This document shows, piece by piece, positions 45,420 to 54,891 of a stretch of DNA of 64,000 nt (its first letter is position 1; every line of letters begins with the position of its first letter). The stretch spans positions 1 through 64,000 of the forward strand of contig CACFWD010000002.1 in NCBI GenBank assembly GCA_902569975.1, read 5' to 3'. The translations under genes were made by a program, and so were the position numbers. The notes under the pieces were generated by a model. That model ran no database searches. It had not been told where the DNA came from and worked only from the letters and a program-made list of their open reading frames with translations. This stretch comes from an uncultured Pelagibacteraceae bacterium (GTDB taxonomy: Bacteria > Pseudomonadota > Alphaproteobacteria > Pelagibacterales > Pelagibacteraceae).

Positions 45420-45983
45420 ATGAGTATTAGAACTTTATTTGTTTATAATTCTACTAAGTTATTTGAAATATTAGATGAAATCAAAAAGTTTTTGAATTTT
45501 GAAGTTCTTTATATTGATAAAAAAAATTATAAAACAATAAATTTTAATAATATAGAAAACTATATATTTATTTCTGATCAACCTACAAAGGATATAAAGG
45601 AGGATTTGTTAGTAATTGATACACCAAAAAAGATCTCAAAATTGATTGAACAAATAAATTTAAATCTTTTAAAAACTAAATTTAATAAACAATCCCATTT
45701 AAATATTGGAAAGTATACTTTAGATTTAAACTCAAGATCAATGCATTTCAAAGAAAAAAGTTTGAATTTAACTGAAAAGGAAACAAATATGTTATTGTTT
45801 ATAAATTCAAATAAAAAAGTAAGTTTAAAAGAACTTCAGGAATATGTTTGGGAATATGCATCTAACTTAGAAACACATACTGTTGAAACACATATATATA
45901 GATTAAGAAAAAAAATTTTTGAGACTTTTAATAATGATAATCTTATTGGGCATGATAAAAGTGGTTATTTTATTGTAGAATAG
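45420..45983 (+). CDS. OmpR-type winged-helix regulator with degenerate receiver
   Basis: The C-terminal half (about residues 95-187) is a Trans_reg_C winged-helix DNA-binding domain: GKYTLDLNSRSMHFKEKSLNLTEKE, then LQEYVWEYASNLETHTVETHIYRLRKKI. The N-terminal half has receiver-like length, but I find no DD pair, phosphorylatable Asp or conserved Thr/Lys in canonical positions, so it is probably not a normal phospho-acceptor. No sensor kinase is encoded next to it. It starts 7 bases from the divergent L,D-transpeptidase gene, leaving virtually no promoter space. Confidence 0.82.
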   Translation: MSIRTLFVYNSTKLFEILDEIKKFLNFEVLYIDKKNYKTINFNNIENYIFISDQPTKDIKEDLLVIDTPKKISKLIEQINLNLLKTKFNKQSHLNIGKYTLDLNSRSMHFKEKSLNLTEKETNMLLFINSNKKVSLKELQEYVWEYASNLETHTVETHIYRLRKKIFETFNNDNLIGHDKSGYFIVE

Positions 45984-45990
45984 CAATATA

Positions 45991-46917
45991 TCATATTCTT
46001 GCTCCAATTTTTTGAATTATTTGAGATGATAATTCTGTTCCTTTAAATAAACTTTCATGATTTGATAAGCCGTTTATTATACCATGTAAATATCCAGCAG
46101 CGAATAAGTCTCCTGCACCTGTTAAATCCTTAATTTTTAAATTCTTTTTTGCATCACATTCTGCTAATTTTCCATTATTTATTGATATAGCTCCTTTCTC
46201 ACCTCGAGTAATTACTATATTTTTATTAATTTGTTTTGAAAATGAAATTACTTCCTCAAATGATTTGGCATTGATTAATGAAGTAATTTCTTGTTCATTT
46301 GCAAAAACTACATCTAGTTTATTTTTTACTAATTCTAAAAAATTAGGTCTATGTCTTTCTACACAAAATACATCAGACAATGACATAGCAGTTTTTTTTG
46401 AATTCATTATTGCTTTATCAAAAGCTTTTTTGGGGTCACCTTCATCCCATAGATATCCCTCTAAAAAAATGATATCTGAATTTTTAATATCATTTTCATT
46501 AACGTCCTGGTCATTTATTTTTCCTGAGACTCCTAAAAAAGTGCACATCGTTCTTTCAGAGTCGGGCGTTATAAGTATTAAGCATGAACCTGTAGGAATA
46601 GGTTCCTTTTTTTTTTTATATAAATATTTAACATTTTCTTTTTTTAAGCCGTCCTCATATTTTTTTCCTAATTTATCATTATTAATTTTTCCTAAAAAAC
46701 CAACATCATTTCCTAATTGAGATAATCCAACAATTGAGTTTGCAACTGAACCTCCAGAAATAGTTTCTTCAATTTTAAGTGAAGACAAGAGTTTTCCAAA
46801 TTCGGTTTCATCAATTAATTTCATTGTACTTTTTTTTAGTGAGTTTTTAATTAAAAAATCATCGGATACTTTACAAAGAACATCCACTATAGCATTTCCA
46901 ATTCCTAAAATTTTCAT
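45991..46917 (-). CDS. PfkB-family kinase (adenosine kinase-like)
   Basis: This 308-residue ribokinase-family protein has ISGGSVANSIVGLSQLG near residues 54-70, TMCTFLGVSGKI, IVITRGEKGAI and the catalytic DLTGAGDLFAAGYLHG near 265-280 with the general-base Asp. The GGSVAN motif and TMCTFLG resemble adenosine/nucleoside kinases of alphaproteobacteria (adoK), but substrate assignment needs enzymology. It overlaps nth by one base and ends the grpE-dnaK-dnaJ-dapB-nth run. Confidence 0.88.
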   Translation of the reverse strand: MKILGIGNAIVDVLCKVSDDFLIKNSLKKSTMKLIDETEFGKLLSSLKIEETISGGSVANSIVGLSQLGNDVGFLGKINNDKLGKKYEDGLKKENVKYLYKKKKEPIPTGSCLILITPDSERTMCTFLGVSGKINDQDVNENDIKNSDIIFLEGYLWDEGDPKKAFDKAIMNSKKTAMSLSDVFCVERHRPNFLELVKNKLDVVFANEQEITSLINAKSFEEVISFSKQINKNIVITRGEKGAISINNGKLAECDAKKNLKIKDLTGAGDLFAAGYLHGIINGLSNHESLFKGTELSSQIIQKIGARI

Positions 46918-47570
46918 TACGGTTTTTTTACGATAAAAGGTTTTTTTCTTTTAGGATAACAAGTGGTACAAATTTTACAAGTCAATCCATAACAATCACG
47001 GGCTTTACAATATTCTCTTCCATAATAAATTATTTGAAGATGGAGTTTATTCCAAATTTTTTTAGGGAATAATCTTTTTAAATCTTTCTCCGTTTGAACT
47101 ACATTTTTACCATTTGTGAGCCCCCACCTTTGTGCAAGTCGATGAATGTGTGTGTCAACTGGAAAAGCGGGATAACCAAAACCTTGAGACATAACTACAC
47201 TCGCTGTTTTATGACCAACACCAGGTAAATTTTCTAATTCCTCATATGTATTTGGAACTTTTCCATTATATTTTTTAATTAATATTTTTGACAGATTAAA
47301 AATACTTTTTGCTTTAATTCTAAAAATACCAATCTTTTTAATTAGGGTTTCTATTTTTTTTTGACCTAATTTTACAAAGTGTTCTGGTTTATAATACTTT
47401 GGATAAATTTTTTTTGTCACATTATTTACATTTACATCAGTGCATTGTGCCGAAAGAAGAACAGAAATCAATAATGTAAATACATTTCGACTTTTTAAGG
47501 GAACTTTAATTCTAGGATATGTCTTATTAAGAATTTTAATTATATTTTTTGCTCTTTGAATTTCATTCAT
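46917..47570 (-). CDS. nth: Endonuclease III
   Basis: Nth is a base-excision DNA glycosylase/AP lyase for oxidised pyrimidines. The HhH motif LPGVGHKTASVV carries the catalytic K121, and FPVDTHIHRLAQR carries D139. The cysteine cluster at the C-terminus has Cys at 188, 193, 198, 201 and 204, so the canonical C-X6-C-X2-C-X5-C is altered: the second Cys (195) is Gly. The frame extends to 47630, but I start at the ATG at 47570 (217 residues), which overlaps the dapB stop by one base (TAATG). Confidence 0.94.
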   Translation of the reverse strand: MNEIQRAKNIIKILNKTYPRIKVPLKSRNVFTLLISVLLSAQCTDVNVNNVTKKIYPKYYKPEHFVKLGQKKIETLIKKIGIFRIKAKSIFNLSKILIKKYNGKVPNTYEELENLPGVGHKTASVVMSQGFGYPAFPVDTHIHRLAQRWGLTNGKNVVQTEKDLKRLFPKKIWNKLHLQIIYYGREYCKARDCYGLTCKICTTCYPKRKKPFIVKKP

Positions 47571-48346
47571 TATTTGAAATTCATTAAATCTCTCATTGAA
47601 TATAAACCAGGCTTTTTGTTTACTAACCATTTTGCCGCCTCAAGAGCACCTTCAGAGTATAATGTTCTATCAAAAGCTTCATGATTTAGTTTTATTATTT
47701 CTTTTCCACTTGAAAATAAAACTTCATGTTCTCCTATTATTTCTCCTTTTCTTATTGAATTAAAATTTATTTTTTTTCCGTAAGGAAAAGTTTTTTTATT
47801 AAGATATTTTTTTCCAATTAATTTATAAAAATTAATATTTTTTCCAGTCGCAATTCCTTTCCCTAACATCAAAGCTGTACCAGAGGGATGATCTTTTTTA
47901 TGTTTATGGTGAACTTCAAAAACTTTACTTAAATATTTTTTATCAAGAGCTTTAGATGTTATTTCAGTTAAATACATTAAAAGATTAATTCCCAAACTCA
48001 TATTTCCCGCTTTTAATATAGGAATTTTTCTTGAGTATAATTTGATTAAATTTTCCTGTTTTTTTGTGAAACCAGTAGTGCCAATAACTACCCTTTTTTT
48101 GAGTTTTACTGCTATTTTTAAAACCTCAAAAGTACATTTTGGTATTGTAAAATCTACAATCACATCAGTATTTTTAAAAGCATCTTCGGTATTTAGTTGC
48201 AGTTGAATACCATTGACTTTTTTTGAGATTGGCTCTCCCTCCGTTAGACTTATTAATTTGATTTTATTATCTTTTCTAGAGGTCTTTAAGATTTGTTGGC
48301 CCATGCGACCCATACAGCCAGTTATACTTAAATTAATTTTTTTCAT
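47570..48346 (-). CDS. dapB: 4-hydroxy-tetrahydrodipicolinate reductase
   Basis: DapB makes tetrahydrodipicolinate for lysine and peptidoglycan diaminopimelate. The 258-residue protein begins with the NAD(P) loop SITGCMGRMGQQI, has GTTGFTKKQENLI, and the substrate site VFEVHHKHKKDHPSGTALML with the catalytic His and Lys. It sits 38 bases after dnaJ; dnaJ-dapB adjacency is typical of several alphaproteobacteria. Confidence 0.96.
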   Translation of the reverse strand: MKKINLSITGCMGRMGQQILKTSRKDNKIKLISLTEGEPISKKVNGIQLQLNTEDAFKNTDVIVDFTIPKCTFEVLKIAVKLKKRVVIGTTGFTKKQENLIKLYSRKIPILKAGNMSLGINLLMYLTEITSKALDKKYLSKVFEVHHKHKKDHPSGTALMLGKGIATGKNINFYKLIGKKYLNKKTFPYGKKINFNSIRKGEIIGEHEVLFSSGKEIIKLNHEAFDRTLYSEGALEAAKWLVNKKPGLYSMRDLMNFK

Positions 48347-48384
48347 TTAAGAAATTTATAACTATCTTTTGATGTAATGAAAAC

Positions 48385-49518
48385 CTAGTTTTTCCAGAAG
48401 CTTTTAGCTTTTTCAAAGAATTTTCTAATACTTGGATTAGATTTCTCATTTTCTATTTTTCTGAATTTTTCAAGTAATTCTTTTTGTTCTTTATTTAAAT
48501 AGACTGGAACTTCTGTTTTTACTTGAACATATAAATCTCCATAATCTCCTCTTCTCATAAAAGGCATACCCTTGCCCTTTAATCTAAATTGTTTACCATC
48601 TTGTGTCCCGTCAGGTATCTTAATTTTTGCCTTTTTACCGTCAATAGTTGGTATTTCTATTGTTGTTCCTAGTGCGGCATCAGCAATAGAAATTGGGAAT
48701 TCAAAAAATAAGTTTACGTCTGATCTTTTAAAAAGATCATGTGATTTTACATTTATAAATAAATATAAATCTCCACTGGCTCCTCCTCTAGTCCCTGCCT
48801 CACCTTTTCCAGCTAATCTTATTCTAGTTCCATCATCGACTCCCTTCGGAATAGTGACAGATATTTTCTTAGAAGTTCTCTTATTTCCATTTCCACCACA
48901 ATTATTACATGGGTTTGAAATTTCTTCTCCAGAACCAGAACATTGAGGACATGTTTGCTGAACTGTAAAAAAACCTTGATTAGATCTTATTTTTCCATTA
49001 CCTCCACAATAAGTACATCTATCTGTTGTAAAACCTGGTTTGGAACCACTCCCCTTGCAAGTGTCACATCTATCAGATGAGGAAAATGATATATTTTGTT
49101 TTTTTCCTAAATATGCTTCTTCTAGTGTGATAGATAAATCATATCTTAAATCTGAACCTCTGTTACTTGATCTCCTTTTTCCACTTCTTCCTCCACCTCC
49201 AAAGTCTCCAAAAAAATCTTCAAAAATATCTGAAAAATCTGATCCACCAAAACCACCAAAACCACCAAATCCTCCACTTTGACCACCACCATTTTCGAAT
49301 GCGGCATGTCCAAAATTATCATAATTTTCTTTTTTACTTTTATCTGAAAGTATACCGTAAGCCTCGCTTGCTTCCTTAAATTTGTCTTCAGCGGACTTAT
49401 CACCAGGATTTTTATCTGGATGGTATTTTACGGCAAGTTTTCTATAAGCTGATTTAATTTCTGCTGGTCCAGCACTTTTATTAATTCCAAGAACATCATA
49501 ATAATCCCTTTTAGCCAT
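48385..49518 (-). CDS. dnaJ: Chaperone protein DnaJ
   Basis: DnaJ stimulates the DnaK ATPase. The 377-residue protein has the J domain with HPD ([17 protein letters not shown]), a Gly/Phe-rich region at residues 75-110, four zinc-binding CxxCxGxG repeats ([32 protein letters not shown]), and the C-terminal substrate domain. It follows dnaK after a 29-base gap. Confidence 0.98.
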   Translation of the reverse strand: MAKRDYYDVLGINKSAGPAEIKSAYRKLAVKYHPDKNPGDKSAEDKFKEASEAYGILSDKSKKENYDNFGHAAFENGGGQSGGFGGFGGFGGSDFSDIFEDFFGDFGGGGRSGKRRSSNRGSDLRYDLSITLEEAYLGKKQNISFSSSDRCDTCKGSGSKPGFTTDRCTYCGGNGKIRSNQGFFTVQQTCPQCSGSGEEISNPCNNCGGNGNKRTSKKISVTIPKGVDDGTRIRLAGKGEAGTRGGASGDLYLFINVKSHDLFKRSDVNLFFEFPISIADAALGTTIEIPTIDGKKAKIKIPDGTQDGKQFRLKGKGMPFMRRGDYGDLYVQVKTEVPVYLNKEQKELLEKFRKIENEKSNPSIRKFFEKAKSFWKN

Positions 49519-49547
49519 TAATTTAATCCAGACAATTAGATGTTATT

Positions 49548-51485
49548 TCAGGCGCTCTTTTCTTGATTTCCGTCTTTCTTCTCTTCTTTTACTTCTTCAA
49601 AATCAGCATCAACAACATTATCGTCTTTTTTATCCTTGTTATCTTTACCATCATCTTTTCCTGACTCAGGTTTAGCATTTTGTTGAGATTTATAAATTGC
49701 TTCTCCAAGCTTCATTGAAGCCTGAATTAATACCTCTGTTTTCTTTTTGATATCTTCAATATCCTCAGCCTTTAAAGACTCTTTTAAGGACAAAGATGCA
49801 TCCTCAATTGCTTTTTTCTCAGCATCTGAAACTTTTGTTCCATGTTCTTTAAGATTTTTTTCTGTTGAGTGAATCAAAGTATCAGCTTGATTTCTAACAT
49901 CAACAGACTCTCTTTTCTTCTTATCTGCTTCTTTGTTAGTCTCAGCATCTTTAACCATCTTTTCGATTTCCTCCTCACTTAAACCGCCAGATGCTTGAAT
50001 TTGAATTTTTTGTTCTTTACCTGTTCCTTTGTCTTTCGCTGAAACATTTACAATACCATTTGCATCAATATCAAAAGTTACTTCTATTTGAGGAACTCCC
50101 CTTGGTGCAGGTGCTATACCGACTAACTCAAAATTACCTAAGATTTTATTATCAGCTGCCATTTCTCTTTCACCTTGAAGAACTCTTATAGAAACAGCTG
50201 GTTGATTATCTTCTGCAGTAGAGAAGACCTGACTCTTTTTCGTAGGAATAGTTGTATTTTTTTCTATCAATTTTGTAGATACCCCACCGAGTGTTTCAAT
50301 ACCTAAAGAGAGCGGAGTGACATCAAGAAGAAGAACATCTTTTACATCTCCTTGTAGTACACCTGCTTGGATAGCTGCACCCATTGCAACAACTTCATCA
50401 GGGTTAACTCCTTTATTTGGTTCTTTACCAAAAAAATTTTTAACCTCTTCAATTACTTTTGGCATTCTAGTCATACCACCAACCATTACAACTTCATCAA
50501 CTTCATTTGCCGTTATACCTGCATCTTTCAAAGCCGTTTTGCATGGAGGCATAGTTCTCGCAATTAAATCCTCAACTAGGGCCTCTAGTTTTGCACGTGT
50601 AATTTTAATATTGATATGTTTAGGACCAGTTTTGTCTGCAGTAATAAAAGGTAAATTGATGTCCGTTTGTTCAGCTGAAGATAATTCAATTTTAGCTTTT
50701 TCAGCAGCTTCTTTTAACCTTTGGAGTGCTAGTTTGTCGGATCTTAAATCAATTCCGTTATCTTTTTTAAATTCAGAAATTAGATATTCAACTATTGAGT
50801 TGTCAAAGTCCTCTCCACCTAAAAAAGTATCTCCATTAGTTGATTTAACTTCAAATACACCATCTCCTAATTCAAGAATTGAAACATCAAATGTTCCTCC
50901 ACCTAAATCATAAACAGCAATTTTTTTATTTTGTTTTTTGTCCAGACCATAAGCTAATGATGCCGCGGTAGGCTCGTTTATAATTCTTAAAACTTCTAAT
51001 CCTGCAATCTTACCAGCATCTTTAGTGGCCTGTCTTTGCGCATCATTAAAATATGCAGGTACAGTAATTACTGCTTTTGTTACAGTTTGACCCAAATATT
51101 TTTCTGCTGTCTCCTTCATTTTTTGAAGAATAAAAGCTGAGATTTGTGATGGAGAATATTTTTCTCCTTTAGCTTCAATCCATGCATCACCTTTATCAGA
51201 GTTAATGATTTTAAAAGGTGCTGCTTCGACATCTTTTTTAACAGTTGAATCATCAAAGTTTCTTCCAATTAATCTTTTAACAGCAAAAATTGTATTTTCT
51301 GGATTTGTCACAGCTTGTCTTTTAGCTGGTTGACCGATTAATTTTTCACTTTCATCAACAAATGCTACAACCGAAGGTGTAGTTCTAGCGCCTTCAGCAT
51401 TTTCCAGAACTTTTGGTTGGCTACCTTCCATGATTGCAACGCAGGAGTTAGTTGTTCCAAGGTCAATTCCGATTATTTTGCTCAT
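49548..51485 (-). CDS. dnaK: Chaperone protein DnaK (Hsp70)
   Basis: DnaK is the ATP-driven Hsp70. The 645-residue protein begins [20 protein letters not shown], has [33 protein letters not shown] and [12 protein letters not shown] in the ATPase, [17 protein letters not shown] at the linker, and an acidic C-terminal tail. Upstream is a strong RpoH-type promoter (51510-51537). GrpE is directly upstream in the transcription direction and dnaJ downstream, giving a grpE-dnaK-dnaJ chaperone operon. Confidence 0.99.
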   Translation of the reverse strand: MSKIIGIDLGTTNSCVAIMEGSQPKVLENAEGARTTPSVVAFVDESEKLIGQPAKRQAVTNPENTIFAVKRLIGRNFDDSTVKKDVEAAPFKIINSDKGDAWIEAKGEKYSPSQISAFILQKMKETAEKYLGQTVTKAVITVPAYFNDAQRQATKDAGKIAGLEVLRIINEPTAASLAYGLDKKQNKKIAVYDLGGGTFDVSILELGDGVFEVKSTNGDTFLGGEDFDNSIVEYLISEFKKDNGIDLRSDKLALQRLKEAAEKAKIELSSAEQTDINLPFITADKTGPKHINIKITRAKLEALVEDLIARTMPPCKTALKDAGITANEVDEVVMVGGMTRMPKVIEEVKNFFGKEPNKGVNPDEVVAMGAAIQAGVLQGDVKDVLLLDVTPLSLGIETLGGVSTKLIEKNTTIPTKKSQVFSTAEDNQPAVSIRVLQGEREMAADNKILGNFELVGIAPAPRGVPQIEVTFDIDANGIVNVSAKDKGTGKEQKIQIQASGGLSEEEIEKMVKDAETNKEADKKKRESVDVRNQADTLIHSTEKNLKEHGTKVSDAEKKAIEDASLSLKESLKAEDIEDIKKKTEVLIQASMKLGEAIYKSQQNAKPESGKDDGKDNKDKKDDNVVDADFEEVKEEKKDGNQEKSA

Positions 51486-51509
51486 AATGTTTTAATACTC
51501 TCTTTCTTC

Positions 51510-51537
51510 ATATAGGGGTTAAATCTAATTCTACAAG
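51510..51537 (-). promoter_or_regulatory. Candidate heat-shock (RpoH) promoter of dnaK
   Basis: On the minus strand: CTTGTAG (51537-51531), 13 bases, then CCCTATAT (51517-51510). It also fits the alphaproteobacterial RpoH consensus CTTG-N17-CYTATNT exactly. Its -10 ends 24 bases before the dnaK ATG, with a purine-rich ribosome site (AGAAAGAGAG) in between. Confidence 0.75.
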
Positions 51538-51542
51538 TTGAT

Positions 51543-52220
51543 CTAATCATTATTATCCACTGTTTTTTCACTATTTTCATGATTTTCTTGTCCCTTACTT
51601 TGAGTTTTTTTTGAAACACCGACTAATGAAGGCCTTAAAAGTCTATCTTTCATTGTAAAGCCTTTTTGTATTTCCTGAACAATAGTCCCCGGCTCTTTTT
51701 GATTATCTTCAATCTCCATCATTGCCTGGTGAAAGTTAGGATCGAGTTTTTTGTTTAAACAATCAATCTGATTGATATTATTTTTACCAAATATTGAAAT
51801 TAAATCTTTATTAATAATATCCAAATGTTCTAAAATTTTTTTTAATGCGTCAGTATTTTTTAATTTTTCATCGTTTTCTAAAACTTGTTTTGACCTTTCC
51901 AGGTTATCTATTAGATTTAATGCTTCTTTTGCAAAAGTATATCCTCCGTATTCAAATGCATCCTCTTTTTCCTTTTCAAAACGTCTTCTTTGATTTTCCA
52001 TTTCTGCAAAAGTTCTTGCCAACTTCTCCTCTAATTCTTTTATCTTTTCTTCAGGAGTAATTTCTTTTTCTTTTGTATCGATATTTGATACACTCTCATT
52101 TTCTATATTATTTTCTTTATTATGATGATTAGATGCATTTTTGTTATCTATGTCTTTATCATCCATAGTATTAGTTGAACTGTTCTTCTGATTAGATTTT
52201 TGATCTTGTTCTTTTTCCAT
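51543..52220 (-). CDS. grpE: Nucleotide exchange factor GrpE
   Basis: GrpE releases ADP from DnaK. The protein (about 225 residues) has a polar Asn/Glu/Lys-rich N-terminal tail, a long coiled-coil region (ITPEEKIKELEEKLARTFAEMENQRRRFEKEKEDA), and the C-terminal beta domain with NKKLDPNFHQAMMEI and KGFTMKDRLLRPSLVGVSK. The frame extends to 52247, but I choose the ATG at 52220 because a heat-shock -10 element lies between the two, 7 bases before this ATG. It would then be a leaderless message. Confidence 0.93.
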   Translation of the reverse strand: MEKEQDQKSNQKNSSTNTMDDKDIDNKNASNHHNKENNIENESVSNIDTKEKEITPEEKIKELEEKLARTFAEMENQRRRFEKEKEDAFEYGGYTFAKEALNLIDNLERSKQVLENDEKLKNTDALKKILEHLDIINKDLISIFGKNNINQIDCLNKKLDPNFHQAMMEIEDNQKEPGTIVQEIQKGFTMKDRLLRPSLVGVSKKTQSKGQENHENSEKTVDNND

Positions 52221-52227
52221 AACGCTT

Positions 52228-52255
52228 ATATGGTAAGAAATTTCCAAATTTCTAG
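52228..52255 (-). promoter_or_regulatory. Candidate heat-shock (RpoH) promoter of grpE
   Basis: On the minus strand: CTAGAAA (52255-52249), 13 bases, then TACCATAT (52235-52228). The -10 ends 7 bases before the ATG at 52220, just as in hslV. It sits within the 41-base gap shared with divergent rdgB. Confidence 0.5.
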
Positions 52256-52261
52256 TCTTAA

Positions 52262-52858
52262 ATGAGAAAAATTATTAATCTTTTCATAGGAACAAATAAC
52301 AAAGGAAAACTCAAAGAAATAAGATCTCTGTTGCCAAAATACATTAAGATCTATTCTACAAAAGATATTAATATTAAAAGTCCTAATGAGAATGGTAAAT
52401 CATTTGAGGAAAACTCAATTATAAAATCAAAATATTTTTCAAAAATAACAAGTTTACCATGTCTCGCAGACGACTCCGGTTTAGAAATAGATATTCTAAA
52501 TAAAGCTCCGGGTATTTATTCTGCAAGGTGGGCTGGAAAGAAACTAGATTTCAATAAAGCTATTGAAAGAGTTTATAGAGAATTAAATAAAAAAGATAAA
52601 AATTGGAGATTAAAGAAAATTAGAGCAAGATTCATATGCGCTTTATCGATTAGTTTTTTAGATAAAAAAATAACTTGTGTTTTAGGAAAAGTAGAAGGAA
52701 CAATTTCGCCGACACCAAAAGGAAATAGAGGTTTTGGTTATGATCCAATTTTCATTCCATTTGGAAAAAAATTTACATTTGGTCAAATTGCGCCAAAAGA
52801 AAAATATAGAATTGATCATAGATATAAAGCTTTTAAAAAAATTAAAAAATTTCTTTAA
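52262..52858 (+). CDS. rdgB: dITP/XTP pyrophosphatase (RdgB/HAM1)
   Basis: RdgB hydrolyses dITP, ITP and XTP to keep deaminated purines out of nucleic acids. The 198-residue protein begins LFIGTNNKGKLKEIRSLLPK (SxNxxK nucleotide site), and has LADDSGLEIDILNKAPGIYSARW and NRGFGYDPIFIPFG. It is divergent from grpE, 41 bases away, and convergent with the LppC-like gene (17 bp overlap). Confidence 0.95.
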   Translation: MRKIINLFIGTNNKGKLKEIRSLLPKYIKIYSTKDINIKSPNENGKSFEENSIIKSKYFSKITSLPCLADDSGLEIDILNKAPGIYSARWAGKKLDFNKAIERVYRELNKKDKNWRLKKIRARFICALSISFLDKKITCVLGKVEGTISPTPKGNRGFGYDPIFIPFGKKFTFGQIAPKEKYRIDHRYKAFKKIKKFL

Positions 52859-53996
52859 GAGAGCCTTCCTCAATTTTATAAAAATTTAATCGATGATTAA
52901 TAGTGTTGTCTTTAATATCAAATATTCCAATCTTTCCTTTAAATGAATTTCTAGCTTTAAATGATTTACTTATTTCCGTAATATCATTTTTAATAGACAG
53001 ATAATATATTAAACCAATTAAATCATAACCTAACAAAGATAAATGATTTGGGGTTTCATTAAATTTATTATAAAATTTTCTTTGAAATTCTTCTAAGTTT
53101 TTTTTATTTATTGAGGGATAGTAAATTGGCTGTGAAGCAGCTTCATTGAACAAGCTTTCATCAAACCATTGATTAAATGTTATAAAATATTTATCTTTTG
53201 GAGAAACATCAGTGTATAATAATGAAGTTATAACACTTTTTAGACTTTCATCAAAATCAGCAATTACAACAGAGTCAAACTTAACATTTCCAATTGTATA
53301 TTTTTTTTCAAGATTTTTTATTTTTTTTTCTTTGTTAGGATCATCAGAATTTTCTAATCTAGTTATTTCATCAAATAAATTTTGTTTTCGAATTTCATAA
53401 TTCGTAATATCCTCAATTTGTTTTGTGAGTTTTTGAGGATCAATATTATAAAAATATTGCTTAAAAGTATTAATTTTTGATTTTTTAATTCCTTGTTTAA
53501 TTTCTAAATCATAATTTAAATTAGGTATGAGGAATAAAGTTTTTTTAATTTCATTTTGTTTAATAAATTTTTTTATAGTGTTTAATTGTGATGTTGAGTT
53601 TATCCCAGCACTGATAACATTTTTAGGAAGATCAAGAGTTTTGTTTGTAAAAGATAGAAATGTCAAATCTTTAATTTCTTCTAAGTAAACTAAATTATCG
53701 TAAAATACTGGACCAATAACTAAATTAATCCCAAGCTCTTTTAATTCGATCGCTGAACGTAAGGTTGTACTAGGATCTGATCCTGTATCTTTTGGAAATA
53801 TTTCCAAATTGTCTTTATTTATGTCATTTAAAGCTAATCGAGTAGCCTTAATGATTTGCATACCAATTTCTGAGTTATCTCCAGAGAGTGGTACTAACAA
53901 ACCGATTTTAAGTTTATTTTCTTCGGAATTACTTACATTGATTAAAAATAATAAACTTAAAAAAGAGAAAAAAAGAGTTCTAAAAATTTTATTCAT
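52842..53996 (-). CDS. LppC/penicillin-binding-protein-activator-like periplasmic protein
   Basis: This 384-residue exported protein has a signal peptide (about residues 1-24, ending VSNSEE) and a type I periplasmic-binding fold: KIGLLVPLSGDNSEIGMQIIKATRLALND, GSDPSTTLRSAIELKELGINLVIGPV, and a late YFITFNQWFDES. This is the LppC / LpoA C-terminal-type (Peripla_BP_6) arrangement that in enterobacteria sits beside rsmI, as here. Whether it activates a penicillin-binding protein is unproven; no lipobox is seen. Confidence 0.8.
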   Translation of the reverse strand: MNKIFRTLFFSFLSLLFLINVSNSEENKLKIGLLVPLSGDNSEIGMQIIKATRLALNDINKDNLEIFPKDTGSDPSTTLRSAIELKELGINLVIGPVFYDNLVYLEEIKDLTFLSFTNKTLDLPKNVISAGINSTSQLNTIKKFIKQNEIKKTLFLIPNLNYDLEIKQGIKKSKINTFKQYFYNIDPQKLTKQIEDITNYEIRKQNLFDEITRLENSDDPNKEKKIKNLEKKYTIGNVKFDSVVIADFDESLKSVITSLLYTDVSPKDKYFITFNQWFDESLFNEAASQPIYYPSINKKNLEEFQRKFYNKFNETPNHLSLLGYDLIGLIYYLSIKNDITEISKSFKARNSFKGKIGIFDIKDNTINHRLNFYKIEEGSLKEIF

Positions 53997-54030
53997 TTGA
54001 TGTTACTATTACTCTAATACTGTTTAAATT

Positions 54031-54891
54031 ATGGTAAACCCTATATTGCATAAAAATGAATTGAAAAAAGGGCTATATTTAATACCAACTCCTATCGGAA
54101 ACTTAGGTGATATCACCATTAGAGCTATAGAGCTCCTCACAAACTCAGATTTTATACTTTGTGAAGACACAAGAGTATCAAAGAAGTTGTTAGATAAATT
54201 TAAAATTAAAGCAAGATTAATTTCTAATCATAAATTTAATGAAATTAAAAATTTGTCTAAAATTATAAACATATTGAAAAATAATAAAATTGTTTCAATT
54301 ATTTCTGATGCTGGAACACCAGGAATATCAGATCCAGGTGCGATTTTAATAAATGAGTGTATAAAGCAAGGAATTAATGTTATCCCATTACCAGGTCCGT
54401 CAGCAGTAACGACTGCTGTTTCTGTAAGTGGGTTTGGTGAAAAATATCTATTCTATGGTTTTTTTCCAGAAAAAGAAAAATTGATTAAGGATGAACTAAA
54501 AAATTTATCTGGTTTAAATTTTTGTTTAGTTTTTTTTGTTTCTCCTAAAAAGATAAATAAAATCATTCCTTATTTAAATACTTATTTTTTAGATAGGAAA
54601 ATTTTAATTTGTAGAGAAATTTCAAAGTATTATGAGGAATATATAAGAAGTAGTCTGGGAAACTTAAAAAAATTTAAAACTGAACCAAAAGGTGAATTAA
54701 CGATTGTTTTATCTGAAAAACTATTTGATAAAAAAGCCTCACAAATATTAAATGAATCAGATAAAATAAACATCAAGACTATGCTAAATAAATTAAGTAC
54801 AAAAGAAATTACAAATATAATGAGTCAAAATAGTAATGTTCCAAAAAAAGAAATCTATGAGTATTGTCTTAAATTGAAAAATGAGAAATAA
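54031..54891 (+). CDS. rsmI: 16S rRNA 2'-O-methyltransferase RsmI
   Basis: RsmI methylates the ribose of C1402 in 16S rRNA. The 286-residue protein has LYLIPTPIGNLGDITIRAIE near residues 14-33, FILCEDTRVSKKLL, ISDAGTPGISDPG, and the SAM-binding VIPLPGPSAVTTAVSVSG. It is divergent from the LppC-like gene (34-base gap) and overlaps the BON lipoprotein gene by 11 bases. Confidence 0.95.
   Translation: MVNPILHKNELKKGLYLIPTPIGNLGDITIRAIELLTNSDFILCEDTRVSKKLLDKFKIKARLISNHKFNEIKNLSKIINILKNNKIVSIISDAGTPGISDPGAILINECIKQGINVIPLPGPSAVTTAVSVSGFGEKYLFYGFFPEKEKLIKDELKNLSGLNFCLVFFVSPKKINKIIPYLNTYFLDRKILICREISKYYEEYIRSSLGNLKKFKTEPKGELTIVLSEKLFDKKASQILNESDKINIKTMLNKLSTKEITNIMSQNSNVPKKEIYEYCLKLKNEK

Noticed and set aside
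46265..46720. 151-codon plus-strand frame inside the PfkB-family kinase
   Set aside because: Antisense shadow of an intact kinase with all family motifs; no domain is recognisable.
49040..49403. Proline- and His-rich frames opposite the DnaJ Gly/Phe region
   Set aside because: Low-complexity complement of GGN/TTY codons in dnaJ.
50317..50913. 198-codon plus-strand frame inside dnaK
   Set aside because: It is antisense to a fully conserved DnaK reading frame. Ser/Thr-rich composition is what the complement of dnaK gives.
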